A DNA stretch of 64,000 bases from NCBI GenBank assembly GCA_946540735.1, contig CAMNIN010000008.1:1-64000 (forward strand), written 5' to 3'. Within the stretch, counting starts at the first letter, position 1; every line of letters begins with the position of its first letter. The stretch is from an uncultured Prevotellaceae bacterium. GTDB lineage: Bacteria; Bacteroidota; Bacteroidia; Bacteroidales; Bacteroidaceae. Of the stretch, positions 49,713 to 58,475 are shown in pieces. Both the position numbers and the translations under genes were made by a program. Under the pieces are notes generated by a model. That model did not search any database, had not been told where the DNA came from, and worked only from the letters and a program-made list of their open reading frames with translations.

Positions 49713-52628
49713 TTATTTGATGATCACTTTCTTTCCGTTCTGGATGTAGATGCCCTTTGTGGGGTTGGTCACCTTCATACCAGAGAGGCTGAAGATATCA
49801 TCCACTTTGTTCTCAGGAACCACAAGTTTCACGATACCATCGGTATCCTCAAGTTCGCCAAGATAGCTGATAGCACCCGGTGTGTTGAACTTGTCAGCGC
49901 GGGTTCCCCATCCGTCGGCCATGTTGTTCCAAGTATTGGGATTATCCCACCATCCATGGACGCCGCCACGGGGATCATAAAGGTCGCCTGATGACTTATA
50001 CTCCTTGTAATAGTCAGGATCTTCCTTCACGATGCACTCTGCGCCTTGGGCGGCATCAAACTCACTGGCAGAGAGATGAAGATAGGCATAGCCCTCAGTG
50101 TAGGTACCAGGAAGGATGCGGAAGAATCCGGCATAGTTCTCGACAGCGGCATCGAATTCGAACTTCTTATGCAGGTTGGTGGTTTCAGACATTCGGCTAA
50201 GACCGAAGTTACGCCATTTCACAGGGCTGCTCTTATAAGGCTCATAAGGATAGACAGTCAGCAGGTTAGTCGTTTTGAAAGTCTGATTACCACCCTCTTC
50301 CACGGTGCGGATGCTGGCTTTCTCAATAATCGGCATGAGATAGTTCTTGAACTCATCCTGGTCGTTCTCGGAAAGCATATCCCAGTAGTCGCGGCGCAGA
50401 GGCTGTCCCTGTCCGGGAGCGAAGGCTGTGGTAGACATACTGACAACATACTTGCCATCAGCGGTCTTGGAGTTGGGCTGTCCGAAGAGGATCACACCGG
50501 TCTGAGCGGGAATCACGAGGAGGCGCTTGAGGGTCAGCTCATAGTTGGTGCCTTTTTTCTCTACTTTGTTGACGATGTATGCACGGAGTCCGTCGGGCAC
50601 GATATGTGCGTAGTCAGCATCGCTGTAGGTGCGGAGGATCAGCGGGAGCTCATCAGGATCCTCGGTCTCGTAAGTGGGATCGGGATCTTTGGGGTCAGTG
50701 CTGGTGGCTCCGGTGTTGACGAACTCATACCAGCCATAGCCGGATTCATGGTTCTGTGCATTCTGGTAGTGTTCGGTCAGCCATTTCTGGAACAATCCCG
50801 GGTCTCCTGCAATCTCGTTGGTCAGATAGTGGTCGAGGTTGGTGTAGTGTCTCTCATGTCCCTCGGGGAAGTGGAGGGTAGCTCCTTTTCGGTCAGGATT
50901 ACCTTGAGAGAACGTGATGTTGTGGTCGAAAGCCCAGTTCTCACACATGATATCAGTCGTGGTATTCACGTAAACATCGGTAAGGACGGTCTGGTGGTTG
51001 AATGCCTCGGTCTTGACGACGGTGGCGGCATGGTTGCAGTCAGGATATTTGGTCTTGTCAATCTCCTCGAAGACCACTTTCTGGATGGTGCCGGGGTCAG
51101 AGCAGGCGAAGGCCTGTTTTCCAACTTCCTCGATAGAAGCGGGCAGCACAACTTCTGTCAGCTGGGCATCCATGAATGCCTGCTCACCAATCTTGGTCAC
51201 ATTGTTGGAGAATGTGACGGATTTCAAATTTGAATATAACGAACCATTTACAGGATCAATCTTGAATGCTTTCTCGCCGATGGTCAGCGGGTTGGTGAGA
51301 TTGCAGTCATCATCGTAAACGGCCTCGCCGGTGAAGATGGCCTCCTCGAGGGCATAGCAATTGAAGAAGCACTCGTCACCTACATGGCGCAGGTTTGGAG
51401 GCAGGGTGATCTTTTTCAGGTCAACAAGCCAGGTGAAGGTGCGGTTGGTGTTGGAGATGCCATCGGGCACGGTCTCGCCGAAGTGCGCCTCACCATCGTA
51501 TGCGAAGTGATCAATACCATAGAAATAGCCGAAGTCGAGTTCTGTGATATGGGAAGAGGCGAACACCTGATTGGCGAAGAATTTCAGCGTATTGTTTTTG
51601 CCATCGGCTTCACGTAAAGGAAGATAGACGGTATTGAGGCTGTTATTTTTCACATTATCCATGTTGAATGCAGCAGCGTCCACCTTGACGAGGTCGCGGA
51701 TGCGCAGGTCTACCACGGTGAATTTTTGGCATCCGTGGAATGCATCAAGTCCAATCACCTTTACTGTCTGCGGGAAGGTAACATTGTTCAATTTGTTGCA
51801 ACCTTTGAAGGCTTTGTTGCCAACCCACTCCAGCTCGTCACCGAATGTCACATTCTCCAAAGCAGTAAAGCCCTCGCAGATTCCCGCAGGAATAGCGGTG
51901 AACGTGGAATTATTGGGGAATGAAAGGCCGTTAATCTTTTCCATGAATTTGTCAAGATTGAAGGGCGTAGTGTCAGGAGTATAGGTGTAGCTATAGGAAT
52001 AGGTGTTGTTACCATTGTCTGTCACAGTAGCGTTGCTGGGAAGCTCCTTGCCATTCTCGTCGAGATAAACAGAGGAAACAACAAGTTTGTTCCAAGAAGC
52101 GACTCCTCCATTGCCATCATCAGCATAAAAGTCATCACCGACCTGATGAACAGTTCCTGTGTATTCACCGCCCCAGGAATTTTCGTATTTTGTAGACCCT
52201 GTTGCAGTACCCGTCACAGTCACCTGTTCAGGATTGTTGGGGTCTGGCAGATAGATGAAATTGGTGCTTGTCCAGTCGGTATTACCCTCACCAGTGTACT
52301 TGACATAGGACATCATCTTGTCGCAACCGCTCAGGTCGAGGTAGACCTTCTTTTCTTCTGTGACGCATATTTCAAAAATTTTGTCAACCGCCTTGCCTGC
52401 TTCCAGGTCTTTGTTGGACCAGTCGCCATCGAGCACAATCTTCGTTGCCTCACGCATGTTAGTCGTGATTAGCTCATTCCAGTTCTGATTCTGGTCATTG
52501 GCATTACCATCATCCTCATACCTGACAGTGAGGGTTTTTGTACCCGAATCATAATTAGCTGTGTAGGAAGCCCATCCACATAGGGCCACCCCCAGCAATA
52601 ATAGTGATGTAAATAGTTTTTTCATCAT
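49713..52628 (-). CDS. BspA-family LRR_5 surface protein, cassette B
   Basis: 971 residues, shorter than the cassette A protein (1150). Signal peptide MMKKLFTSLLLLGVALCGWA. LRR_5 repeats at about 230-560, for example FPNNSTFTAIPAGICEGF, FPQTVKVIGLDAFHGCQKF and LPASIEEVGKQAFACSD. A shared C-terminal region has PDGLRAYIVNKVEKKGTNYE and IPAQTGVILFGQPNSK. The terminal domain SLSGMKVTNPTKGIYI plus QNGKKVIIK resembles a type IX secretion signal. It starts the cassette and is divergent from the tyrosine recombinase gene. Confidence 0.83.
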   Translation of the reverse strand: MMKKLFTSLLLLGVALCGWASYTANYDSGTKTLTVRYEDDGNANDQNQNWNELITTNMREATKIVLDGDWSNKDLEAGKAVDKIFEICVTEEKKVYLDLSGCDKMMSYVKYTGEGNTDWTSTNFIYLPDPNNPEQVTVTGTATGSTKYENSWGGEYTGTVHQVGDDFYADDGNGGVASWNKLVVSSVYLDENGKELPSNATVTDNGNNTYSYSYTYTPDTTPFNLDKFMEKINGLSFPNNSTFTAIPAGICEGFTALENVTFGDELEWVGNKAFKGCNKLNNVTFPQTVKVIGLDAFHGCQKFTVVDLRIRDLVKVDAAAFNMDNVKNNSLNTVYLPLREADGKNNTLKFFANQVFASSHITELDFGYFYGIDHFAYDGEAHFGETVPDGISNTNRTFTWLVDLKKITLPPNLRHVGDECFFNCYALEEAIFTGEAVYDDDCNLTNPLTIGEKAFKIDPVNGSLYSNLKSVTFSNNVTKIGEQAFMDAQLTEVVLPASIEEVGKQAFACSDPGTIQKVVFEEIDKTKYPDCNHAATVVKTEAFNHQTVLTDVYVNTTTDIMCENWAFDHNITFSQGNPDRKGATLHFPEGHERHYTNLDHYLTNEIAGDPGLFQKWLTEHYQNAQNHESGYGWYEFVNTGATSTDPKDPDPTYETEDPDELPLILRTYSDADYAHIVPDGLRAYIVNKVEKKGTNYELTLKRLLVIPAQTGVILFGQPNSKTADGKYVVSMSTTAFAPGQGQPLRRDYWDMLSENDQDEFKNYLMPIIEKASIRTVEEGGNQTFKTTNLLTVYPYEPYKSSPVKWRNFGLSRMSETTNLHKKFEFDAAVENYAGFFRILPGTYTEGYAYLHLSASEFDAAQGAECIVKEDPDYYKEYKSSGDLYDPRGGVHGWWDNPNTWNNMADGWGTRADKFNTPGAISYLGELEDTDGIVKLVVPENKVDDIFSLSGMKVTNPTKGIYIQNGKKVIIK

Positions 52629-52681
52629 TGATTTGAATTAATTTTATTGTACTTATTAGAATTATCCAATAATAATTATTG

Positions 52682-52698
52682 ATATTGGCCGCCAATAT
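52682..52698. promoter_or_regulatory. palindrome in BspA leader B
   Basis: ATATTGGCCGCCAATAT, 54 bases before the LRR_5 start on the minus strand. It shares the core TTGGCGGCCAA with the palindrome of leader A. The AT-rich stretch between it and the start (ATTATTGGA..., TTAATTcAAATCAATG) is also conserved between the cassettes. Confidence 0.6.
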
Positions 52699-52841
52699 GC
52701 AGAAAAATGAAAGATTCCTGTATAAATATTCATAACGGTCAGTGCTTCAATTCTTTACTGCCGCATCCTGTGATTTCTTGAATTTGGCGGGAGAAATAGA
52801 ATGTTCTTTACGACGTCATGAATTTTTTGAATAATTGTACC

Positions 52842-52853
52842 ATAAATGGCACC
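52842..52853. repeat. 12-bp direct repeat ATAAATGGCACC flanking the recombinase gene (left)
   Basis: ATAAATGGCACC lies 75 bases upstream of the recombinase start; an identical copy lies 14 bases downstream of its stop codon (54345-54356). Candidate attachment-site core. Confidence 0.5.
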
Positions 52854-52927
52854 GCCATTCGGAGATTTGTGGTATTTTTGTCCCGCCAACCAACAAAAAT
52901 TATACAATTATTTAACTACGAGTATTG

Positions 52928-54331
52928 ATGATGAAAGTTCAAAGCGCTGTTATCAGATTGGTCTTGCGGACAAACAAGACGCTGGCCAATGGAATGCACC
53001 CTATCATGCTGAGGGTGAGTTTCGGTTATATGAAAGAACGGTCGACTGGCTACTGCTGCAGTGCCAGTGACTGGGACAAGAAAGCTGAACTGGTGAAAGC
53101 CGGGTTCCCACATGCCGTGGAGATCAACAAGATCATCACGGACTTCAAAAACAAAATCATCGCACGGAGGTTTCAGTTTGAACTGATGGGGAAGAAGTAC
53201 ACCCCGGAGATGCTGCTCGATGACAACCGCCTGGAATTCAGTGCGCAGTCGCATGTCTACAAGGACATCATGGAGCGGATGATCAGCGAGAAGCAGCTCG
53301 ACAAAAGCACTATCGCACACTACAACTACTCCTACAACAGGCTGGCGGTTTTTCTGGGTACGGAGCACTTCCTGGTCAATGACCTGACGGAGCACCGCAT
53401 GCTGCGCTTCATCAAAGGGATGCTGGAGGAGGTGAGCGAGGGAACGGTGCACACCACCTGCGCCAAAATCGCCGCCGTGTGCAACTATGCCGTGTCGTTA
53501 GGACTGTTGCCGGCAGAGGACTATTGCTTCAACAAACTGAAATACGCCAAACTGGCCAAGAAGGCCAACCGGAAAGCGTATGTGGACAAGGACAACATGC
53601 TGCGTATCAGGGATTACTACCTCAGGCTGATGACCACTGGCGACGAGGAGCACTGGACTTTCCGGCCAGGGGCAGAGAAGCGGCTGCTCAACCGGCACTC
53701 CCTGGAGTTCGCTGTCTGCTTCTGGCTCGCGATGTTCAAACTCAATGGGAGCGCCCCCATCGACGTGGCACTGCTCAAGGAGGAGAACCTGGAAATCAGG
53801 CATTTCACCGATGCCAACGGACACAGCGACAGGTACTATTGCTTCGATTTCAAAAGAGCGAAGACGGGGATCGACGTAAGGCCAAGGATTGTCTGCGACC
53901 GGCTGGCAAGGGCTATCTTCGAGCCTTTCCTGCAGACTTGCCACCTGCGCGACGGGTATATCTTCCCGATCATCCAGAACAACAAGCACTCGCTGCGCCA
54001 CCAGCCCACCTACGAGGGACAGAAGAGGGCCGTGCAGCACATCGCACACGCCACATCGGTGAAAATGAAGCAGGTGTGCGGGGAAATCAACAGCGTGACA
54101 GAGGATTACAACCGGCGGACAGGGCAGCACCTGCCGCTCATCGACGTGGCGAGTCTCTCCTGCTACAACATGAGACACTCGTTTGCGATGGCATACCTGT
54201 CATCGCCGGGAGCCAACGTCAATTCGCTGGCCAGTCTGATGGCAAGGAGTCCCAACAGCATCGGGGTCTACATCACCCAGCTCAACAAAGACCACGACCT
54301 CATCGAGTCGGTGGCCAGAATCGGCATTTGA
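52928..54331 (+). CDS. tyrosine recombinase-like protein with altered catalytic residues
   Basis: 467 residues from the ATG at 52928 (TTG at 52925 and ATG at 52931 also in frame). The architecture is that of Bacteroidetes integrases: an N-terminal arm domain, a SAM-like core-binding domain (about 105-190, DKSTIAHYNYSYNRLAVFLG) and a catalytic domain. FKRAKTGI carries the beta-hairpin Lys; CYNMRHSFAMAYL carries the second Arg, with Tyr/Cys where the family has the HxxR histidine; IGVYITQL carries the Tyr nucleophile. The first catalytic Arg appears replaced (LNGSAPIDVALL where relatives read CRGMNFIDIAYL). A box TATTTTTG at 52873-52880 may be the promoter. Orphan, with no excisionase or phage genes nearby. 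Confidence 0.78.
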   Translation: MMKVQSAVIRLVLRTNKTLANGMHPIMLRVSFGYMKERSTGYCCSASDWDKKAELVKAGFPHAVEINKIITDFKNKIIARRFQFELMGKKYTPEMLLDDNRLEFSAQSHVYKDIMERMISEKQLDKSTIAHYNYSYNRLAVFLGTEHFLVNDLTEHRMLRFIKGMLEEVSEGTVHTTCAKIAAVCNYAVSLGLLPAEDYCFNKLKYAKLAKKANRKAYVDKDNMLRIRDYYLRLMTTGDEEHWTFRPGAEKRLLNRHSLEFAVCFWLAMFKLNGSAPIDVALLKEENLEIRHFTDANGHSDRYYCFDFKRAKTGIDVRPRIVCDRLARAIFEPFLQTCHLRDGYIFPIIQNNKHSLRHQPTYEGQKRAVQHIAHATSVKMKQVCGEINSVTEDYNRRTGQHLPLIDVASLSCYNMRHSFAMAYLSSPGANVNSLASLMARSPNSIGVYITQLNKDHDLIESVARIGI

Positions 54332-54344
54332 ATCCCCCAAAGTG

Positions 54345-54356
54345 ATAAATGGCACC
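54345..54356. repeat. 12-bp direct repeat ATAAATGGCACC (right)
   Basis: Identical to 52842-52853. The following gene-free stretch to 54616 shows only the promoter at 54529-54558. Confidence 0.5.
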
Positions 54357-54528
54357 ATCAGTGGCACCAGCCGGATCCTGACTTCCTCGCCAGAATCACC
54401 CACCCGGGTGGCGCCGCCTCATAGCAGGAACCCCAAATCCATTTGCGGAAATCCACACGGAATAAGGCTTTTTCCGTGGTGAATCACCGGCAGTAAGGGG
54501 TTTTAACATAAATTAAGGCTCCGGCGGC

Positions 54529-54558
54529 TTTGTTTTATGCCTTTTCTCCTTATTTTTG
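54529..54558 (+). promoter_or_regulatory. promoter of the lipoprotein - PrsW gene group
   Basis: TTTG (54529-54532), 18-base spacer (slightly short), TATTTTTG (54551-54558), about 58 bases before the ATG at 54617. Confidence 0.7.
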
Positions 54559-54616
54559 CACTATGTTCCAATCAGAGGAATTGTTTACTTTTTTATTCAC
54601 TTAAAACGTTAATCAA

Positions 54617-55153
54617 ATGAGAAAACTGATTTTTGTGGCCTGCTCATTCGTTTGCGCAGCCTTGATGTTCTCCTGCACCGATAAAGGTCCGGCGATGGCT
54701 GGCAAATGGGTGTCGGACAGTAAGAATTTCGGCAATGACAGCACGGCAACCATGGTGTTCACCATGCAGCTCAATGAGGACAGCACCCTCGCTCTCGATG
54801 TCGACGCTGTGATGGATTCGCAGGAGTCGGAGGCCAAGATCCACATGCCGTTCAACTTCGGATTCAAGGGCACCTGGAGCCTCAATGAAGACAAGCTCAC
54901 CTGGCATCCCACGGATTCCACGTCGTACGCCAAGCTGAATGTGGACAGCATGAAGATCACTTTCGAGAAAGAAGAAATGCAGATGTTTGCCGATAAGATC
55001 ACCAAGTCGATGAAGGAGAATTTCGACAAGGAGATCGGCAAGGAGATGCTGGGCAAGGTGGCCAAGGAGGAGACGATGAAATATGTGCTCGACGGTGACA
55101 ACCTGACGCTCTTCATCGATACCGACACGCTGCTGCTGCACCGGTCGAAATAA
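54617..55153 (+). CDS. lipocalin-like lipoprotein of unknown function
   Basis: 178 residues; lipobox FSC-T with Cys20. MAGKWVSDSKNFGNDSTATM and FGFKGTWSLNEDKLTWHPTD are beta-strand motifs as seen in lipocalin-like proteins of Bacteroidales. A charged helix (FADKITKSMKENFDKEIGKE) follows, then two terminal strands. No catalytic residues recognised. First gene of a same-strand run of four that ends at 57999. Confidence 0.68.
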   Translation: MRKLIFVACSFVCAALMFSCTDKGPAMAGKWVSDSKNFGNDSTATMVFTMQLNEDSTLALDVDAVMDSQESEAKIHMPFNFGFKGTWSLNEDKLTWHPTDSTSYAKLNVDSMKITFEKEEMQMFADKITKSMKENFDKEIGKEMLGKVAKEETMKYVLDGDNLTLFIDTDTLLLHRSK

Positions 55154-55177
55154 GCATACACTTGAAATCCTTTGCCG

Positions 55178-55798
55178 ATGAGGTCAATACGATATGGGCT
55201 GCTGGTGGCTGTCGTCGCATGTCTGACGGGATGTGCGTCGCACCGTGATGCCGTGCCGGAGAATTTCTCCTTCAAGTTCGCCGACAACAACCCGCATCAG
55301 CTCAGCGCGGCAGGGAAATACGGGATAGAGCCGCTGGAGGACCGCTCGCAACTGCGTAAGGCGGTGCGCAAGAACAGGCTCAGGCATATCGAGGATTGCC
55401 GTTACTATGCGGTGGACCCGCTGACGCATTCCGTACCGTATCTCACCAAGGACGCCGCCAAGTTGCTCAAGGACATCGGCAAAGGATTTCAGAAATCGAT
55501 GCGCAAGCACAAGATGGGAGAGTATAAGATCATCGTCACCTCGGTCTTGCGCACCAAAGCGGATGTGAGGAGCCTGATGAAGGTGAACAGCAATGCGGTG
55601 CCCAATTCGGCACATTGCCATGCCACCACCTTCGACATCACCTACCGCCGCTATGAATACGTGGACGGGAAGAAAGCCAACGCCAACCAGATGAAATACT
55701 TGCTCGGCGAGGTGGTAGACCGTCTCAGAAGCAAAGGCAGGTGCCTCGTGAGGTATGAGACCCAGCAGACGTGCCTGCATATCACGGTCACTAAATAA
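55178..55798 (+). CDS. DUF5715-type lipoprotein, M15 peptidase-like
   Basis: 206 residues from the ATG at 55178 (a TTG two codons upstream is in frame). Lipobox LTGC (Cys18 from this ATG). The C-terminal half has the layout of M15 zinc carboxypeptidases (VanY-like): TSVLRTKADVRSLMKVN, NSAHCHATTFDITY (His...Asp zinc ligands) and TCLHITVTK (second His). M15 enzymes trim peptidoglycan stem peptides; DUF5715 proteins are assumed to do likewise, though the Cys-rich variant is not characterised to my knowledge. The next gene starts 12 bases after the stop codon. Confidence 0.75.
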   Translation: MRSIRYGLLVAVVACLTGCASHRDAVPENFSFKFADNNPHQLSAAGKYGIEPLEDRSQLRKAVRKNRLRHIEDCRYYAVDPLTHSVPYLTKDAAKLLKDIGKGFQKSMRKHKMGEYKIIVTSVLRTKADVRSLMKVNSNAVPNSAHCHATTFDITYRRYEYVDGKKANANQMKYLLGEVVDRLRSKGRCLVRYETQQTCLHITVTK

Positions 55799-55810
55799 AT
55801 TTTGAAGAAG

Positions 55811-56953
55811 ATGTTGAGAAAATGGCCTGTGGCGGCTATTCTGGCCTTGATCTTGTCCTGGCCTTGTGCGGCCTCCGCACAGTTGTCGGAACCGACAATG
55901 AAGTACAAAGTGGATTACGTGAATGAAAGCCGGCTGTTCAGAAACGGCAAGCACATCACGTTGCTCCATATCAATCTGGAGTGGCCGTCGATCCTGGGCT
56001 ATTCCAGACTCCCTGCTTTGCAGGCGTTTCTCTCCAAAACGATTTTCGGTGCTGAGGCACCCACGCTCAGGAGCGGGATGGAGGCATACTTCAAGACGCT
56101 GGGCAAGGAAATCCATGTCATGCCCGAAGAAGAAGGCCTGGAGGTGGAATACCGCACAATGGTGGTCAGGGAACTGGCCTGGGAGAAAGACCGTTTCGTG
56201 TCGCTGGTCGTGGCCAAGCAGCGCCGCATGAGCGACGAGGTGGAAGCTGACATAAGGAAGAATATCCTCCTGACCTACGACATCGCCAAAGACAAAATCA
56301 TGCGTACACCGGATATCATCAGGCGAAACTACCAGGCAGGCCGCGTCTACAGTGAAGCCCTCATCGACCGGATCTGGACGTATATGCCCAAACAGGGTAT
56401 CGAGGTGAGGGCCATCGACCTGCCTGATGAGTGCTGCCTGTTGCAAGGCAAAGTGGGTGTGGCCTTCAACATGAAGGGTAATTCCGACGGCGATATCATC
56501 GAGCACCTGGTGGTGGTGCCCTATACAGCCATGGATGGGATTTTGACGAACAAGGCTTACAACGTGAGGAATGCCAACAACAAATTCACGCCACCGGTGA
56601 GTCCACAGCCGGAAGAGACCGTCGACGACTCACTGAAAGTGTATCTGATGGCCGATGAGATGCCCCAGTTCCAAGGTGGGGAAAAGGCTCTTGCCCAGTT
56701 TGTCTCAGGACAACTGAATTTTCCGGCCTATGAGCAGTTGATCGGTGTGGAGGGGAAGACCATCGTGTCGTTCGTGATCGACCGCGACGGGCAGGTGACA
56801 GAACCCTCAGTGATCAGTCCTGTGTCGCCGGGTATCGACCGTGAGGCTGTCAGGGTGATCAATGCCATGCCGAAATGGACTCCCGGCATGGACAATGGGA
56901 AGCCAGTGAGAGTGAAGGTCACGATGCCCTTGATTTTCAAGTTGGAGAGATAA
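55811..56953 (+). CDS. exported protein with TonB C-terminal domain
   Basis: 380 residues from the ATG at 55811 (TTG at 55802 in frame). Signal peptide to ASAQ. Residues ~25-250 form a domain of unknown function; the last ~85 residues are a TonB_C domain: MPQFQGGEKALAQFVSGQLN, GKTIVSFVIDRDGQVTEPSV, AVRVINAMPKWTPGMDNGKP and VKVTMPLIFKL. Unlike true TonB it lacks the proline-rich linker and an uncleaved N-terminal anchor. It may be a periplasmic partner in envelope processes rather than an energy transducer. It lies 14 bases before the PrsW gene. Confidence 0.78.
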   Translation: MLRKWPVAAILALILSWPCAASAQLSEPTMKYKVDYVNESRLFRNGKHITLLHINLEWPSILGYSRLPALQAFLSKTIFGAEAPTLRSGMEAYFKTLGKEIHVMPEEEGLEVEYRTMVVRELAWEKDRFVSLVVAKQRRMSDEVEADIRKNILLTYDIAKDKIMRTPDIIRRNYQAGRVYSEALIDRIWTYMPKQGIEVRAIDLPDECCLLQGKVGVAFNMKGNSDGDIIEHLVVVPYTAMDGILTNKAYNVRNANNKFTPPVSPQPEETVDDSLKVYLMADEMPQFQGGEKALAQFVSGQLNFPAYEQLIGVEGKTIVSFVIDRDGQVTEPSVISPVSPGIDREAVRVINAMPKWTPGMDNGKPVRVKVTMPLIFKLER

Positions 56954-56967
56954 GAGGGGGGAAAGCG

Positions 56968-57999
56968 ATGCTGGTGATCGTCAGAAACCATAAGGAATAT
57001 GGTCCTTACGACGAGGACAAGGTGCTGGAATATGTCAGCAACGGTACGGTGGTGATGCACGACGTGGCCCGTGACACTCTCACGGGTGAAGTGGCCACGG
57101 TGGGCACCTTTCTCAAGCGATTCGGCGTGAAACCGAAAGTGGCCCACGAGGGGAGCCTGGTGAGTCAACTGGGCAAGATCGGCAGCGACCTTATTTTCCC
57201 CAAGGAGAGTTTCGCACAGAAGGAGTGGCTCAAGGACAAGAGGCTGCTGGTGCTCTTCGTCGTCGGACTGTTTCCCACGGTGATGCTGCTCATGCCCATG
57301 CCTGAGATCGGCGTGTTTTATTTCATGGCACTCTATTTCTCCTGCATCTGGGGACTTTTCTTCTATTATTTCTTCAAGACTCCGCAGGTGACGCTGCGCA
57401 CCACGGTGACGGTATTCTTCATCACCCAGCTCTTCGTCTTCATCGTATGGGATATCTTCGGGCTGGTGAGGTTTAATCCCTTCTATGCGCTGACGCAGGC
57501 CCCGTTCCCGATAGACCTGCTCGGTTTTGTCTTCGGCGTGGGTGTCACCGAGGAACTGGGCAAGATGGTGCCCCTGCTCATCATCTGCCACCGGGCCAAG
57601 GAACCGATACTCCCGCGTACCTTAGTTTATTACGGACTGATGGCGGGTATCGCTTTCGGCGTGTTCGAAGGGGTGCAATACCAGGTCACGGTCAATGCCC
57701 AGCTGGATTACACCTCGGCGTTCTACAGCAATATCGCGCGGCTCACCAGCTTGCCTTTCCTCCATGCGATATGGTGTGCCATAGCTGGTTATTTCGTGGC
57801 TTACGCCAATCTTTACCCACGCTATCGCAGGTCGCTCTATTTCCTGGCCCTGGCCATCCCTGCCACGCTGCATGGTCTTTACGACACCTTCTGCCAGAGT
57901 TCGATCATCCTGGCCGTGGCGCTCTCCTTCATCGGTGTCATCTTGCTCATGGCTTACCTCAAGCGCAGCACCGACTACCGCACGCGCCTGAAAAAATAG
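56968..57999 (+). CDS. PrsW-family intramembrane metalloprotease with N-terminal GYF_2-like domain
   Basis: 343 residues from the ATG at 56968, preceded by a GAGGGGGGAAAG site. Residues 1-60 are a GYF_2-like domain (VRNHKEYGPYDEDKVLEYVS, GTVVMHD). About eight transmembrane helices then carry the PrsW motifs GVTEELGKMVPLL (EExxK), FGVFEGVQYQ (FxxxE), LHAIWCAIAGY (His) and LHGLYDTF (HxxxD). PrsW of Bacillus cleaves the anti-sigma factor RsiW; substrates in Bacteroidetes are unknown. A GAGACGCC hairpin follows. Confidence 0.85.
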   Translation: MLVIVRNHKEYGPYDEDKVLEYVSNGTVVMHDVARDTLTGEVATVGTFLKRFGVKPKVAHEGSLVSQLGKIGSDLIFPKESFAQKEWLKDKRLLVLFVVGLFPTVMLLMPMPEIGVFYFMALYFSCIWGLFFYYFFKTPQVTLRTTVTVFFITQLFVFIVWDIFGLVRFNPFYALTQAPFPIDLLGFVFGVGVTEELGKMVPLLIICHRAKEPILPRTLVYYGLMAGIAFGVFEGVQYQVTVNAQLDYTSAFYSNIARLTSLPFLHAIWCAIAGYFVAYANLYPRYRRSLYFLALAIPATLHGLYDTFCQSSIILAVALSFIGVILLMAYLKRSTDYRTRLKK

Positions 58000-58027
58000 C
58001 CTGCAGAATGAGCCGTTCGCCAAAAAA

Positions 58028-58051
58028 AGAGACGCCACAGCGTGGCGTCTC
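58028..58051. terminator. GAGACGCCAC hairpin between convergent genes
   Basis: AGAGACGCCAC-AG-CGTGGCGTCTC, a perfect stem preceded by AAAAAAA, so it terminates best for the minus-strand gene ending at 58082. Its GAGACGCC/GGCGTCTC arms resemble the window-wide palindrome family, though the centre differs. Confidence 0.7.
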
Positions 58052-58081
58052 CCTGTCGAGTGATCCGTATTCAGTGTGACG

Positions 58082-58456
58082 TCAAAGAGCCTCGCCAAAC
58101 TGCACGATAAGGTTGCGGTATCGCTTGGCAAACTCCTGCTTCGTGATCTCATTGCCACTCTCGTCAAAGAGTTTGATCTCCTCGGCCTTGTCCTTCGTGG
58201 CATAGGTGCGCTCAGCGGCCACCTGTCCGTTCTCATGTGTGAGGATGATCTTCATCTTACGGCCGTCTTTCATCTCCACACACTGGCGATGGGCTTCATC
58301 CCAGATCTCGCCCGTAAAAGTGCTGTCGTCGTTGACAATCAGTTCGTGGCCGTTTTTCTCCAGCACTTCGTCTTTCTCGAATGTGGCCTGTTTCTTACAG
58401 GATACGCACAGCATCACGCCAGCGCATGTCATCAAATAAACTATCTTTCTCATCAT
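58082..58456 (-). CDS. small lipoprotein, possibly MORN-like
   Basis: 124 residues with lipobox VSC-K (Cys20). The body has repeated short beta motifs (DDSTFTGEIWDEAHRQCVEM, GRKMKIILTHENGQVAAERT, YATKDKAEEIKLFDESGNEI), similar to the MORN-like repeats of toxin-antitoxin-like lipoproteins. No function assigned. It follows the exonuclease gene by 19 bases and may be co-transcribed. Confidence 0.62.
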   Translation of the reverse strand: MMRKIVYLMTCAGVMLCVSCKKQATFEKDEVLEKNGHELIVNDDSTFTGEIWDEAHRQCVEMKDGRKMKIILTHENGQVAAERTYATKDKAEEIKLFDESGNEITKQEFAKRYRNLIVQFGEAL

Positions 58457-58475
58457 ATTGTTTTTTTTCGATATG

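Noticed and set aside
52928..54331. Prophage or conjugative element around the recombinase
   Set aside because: No structural, replication or transfer genes on either side; neighbours are BspA genes and core lipoproteins.
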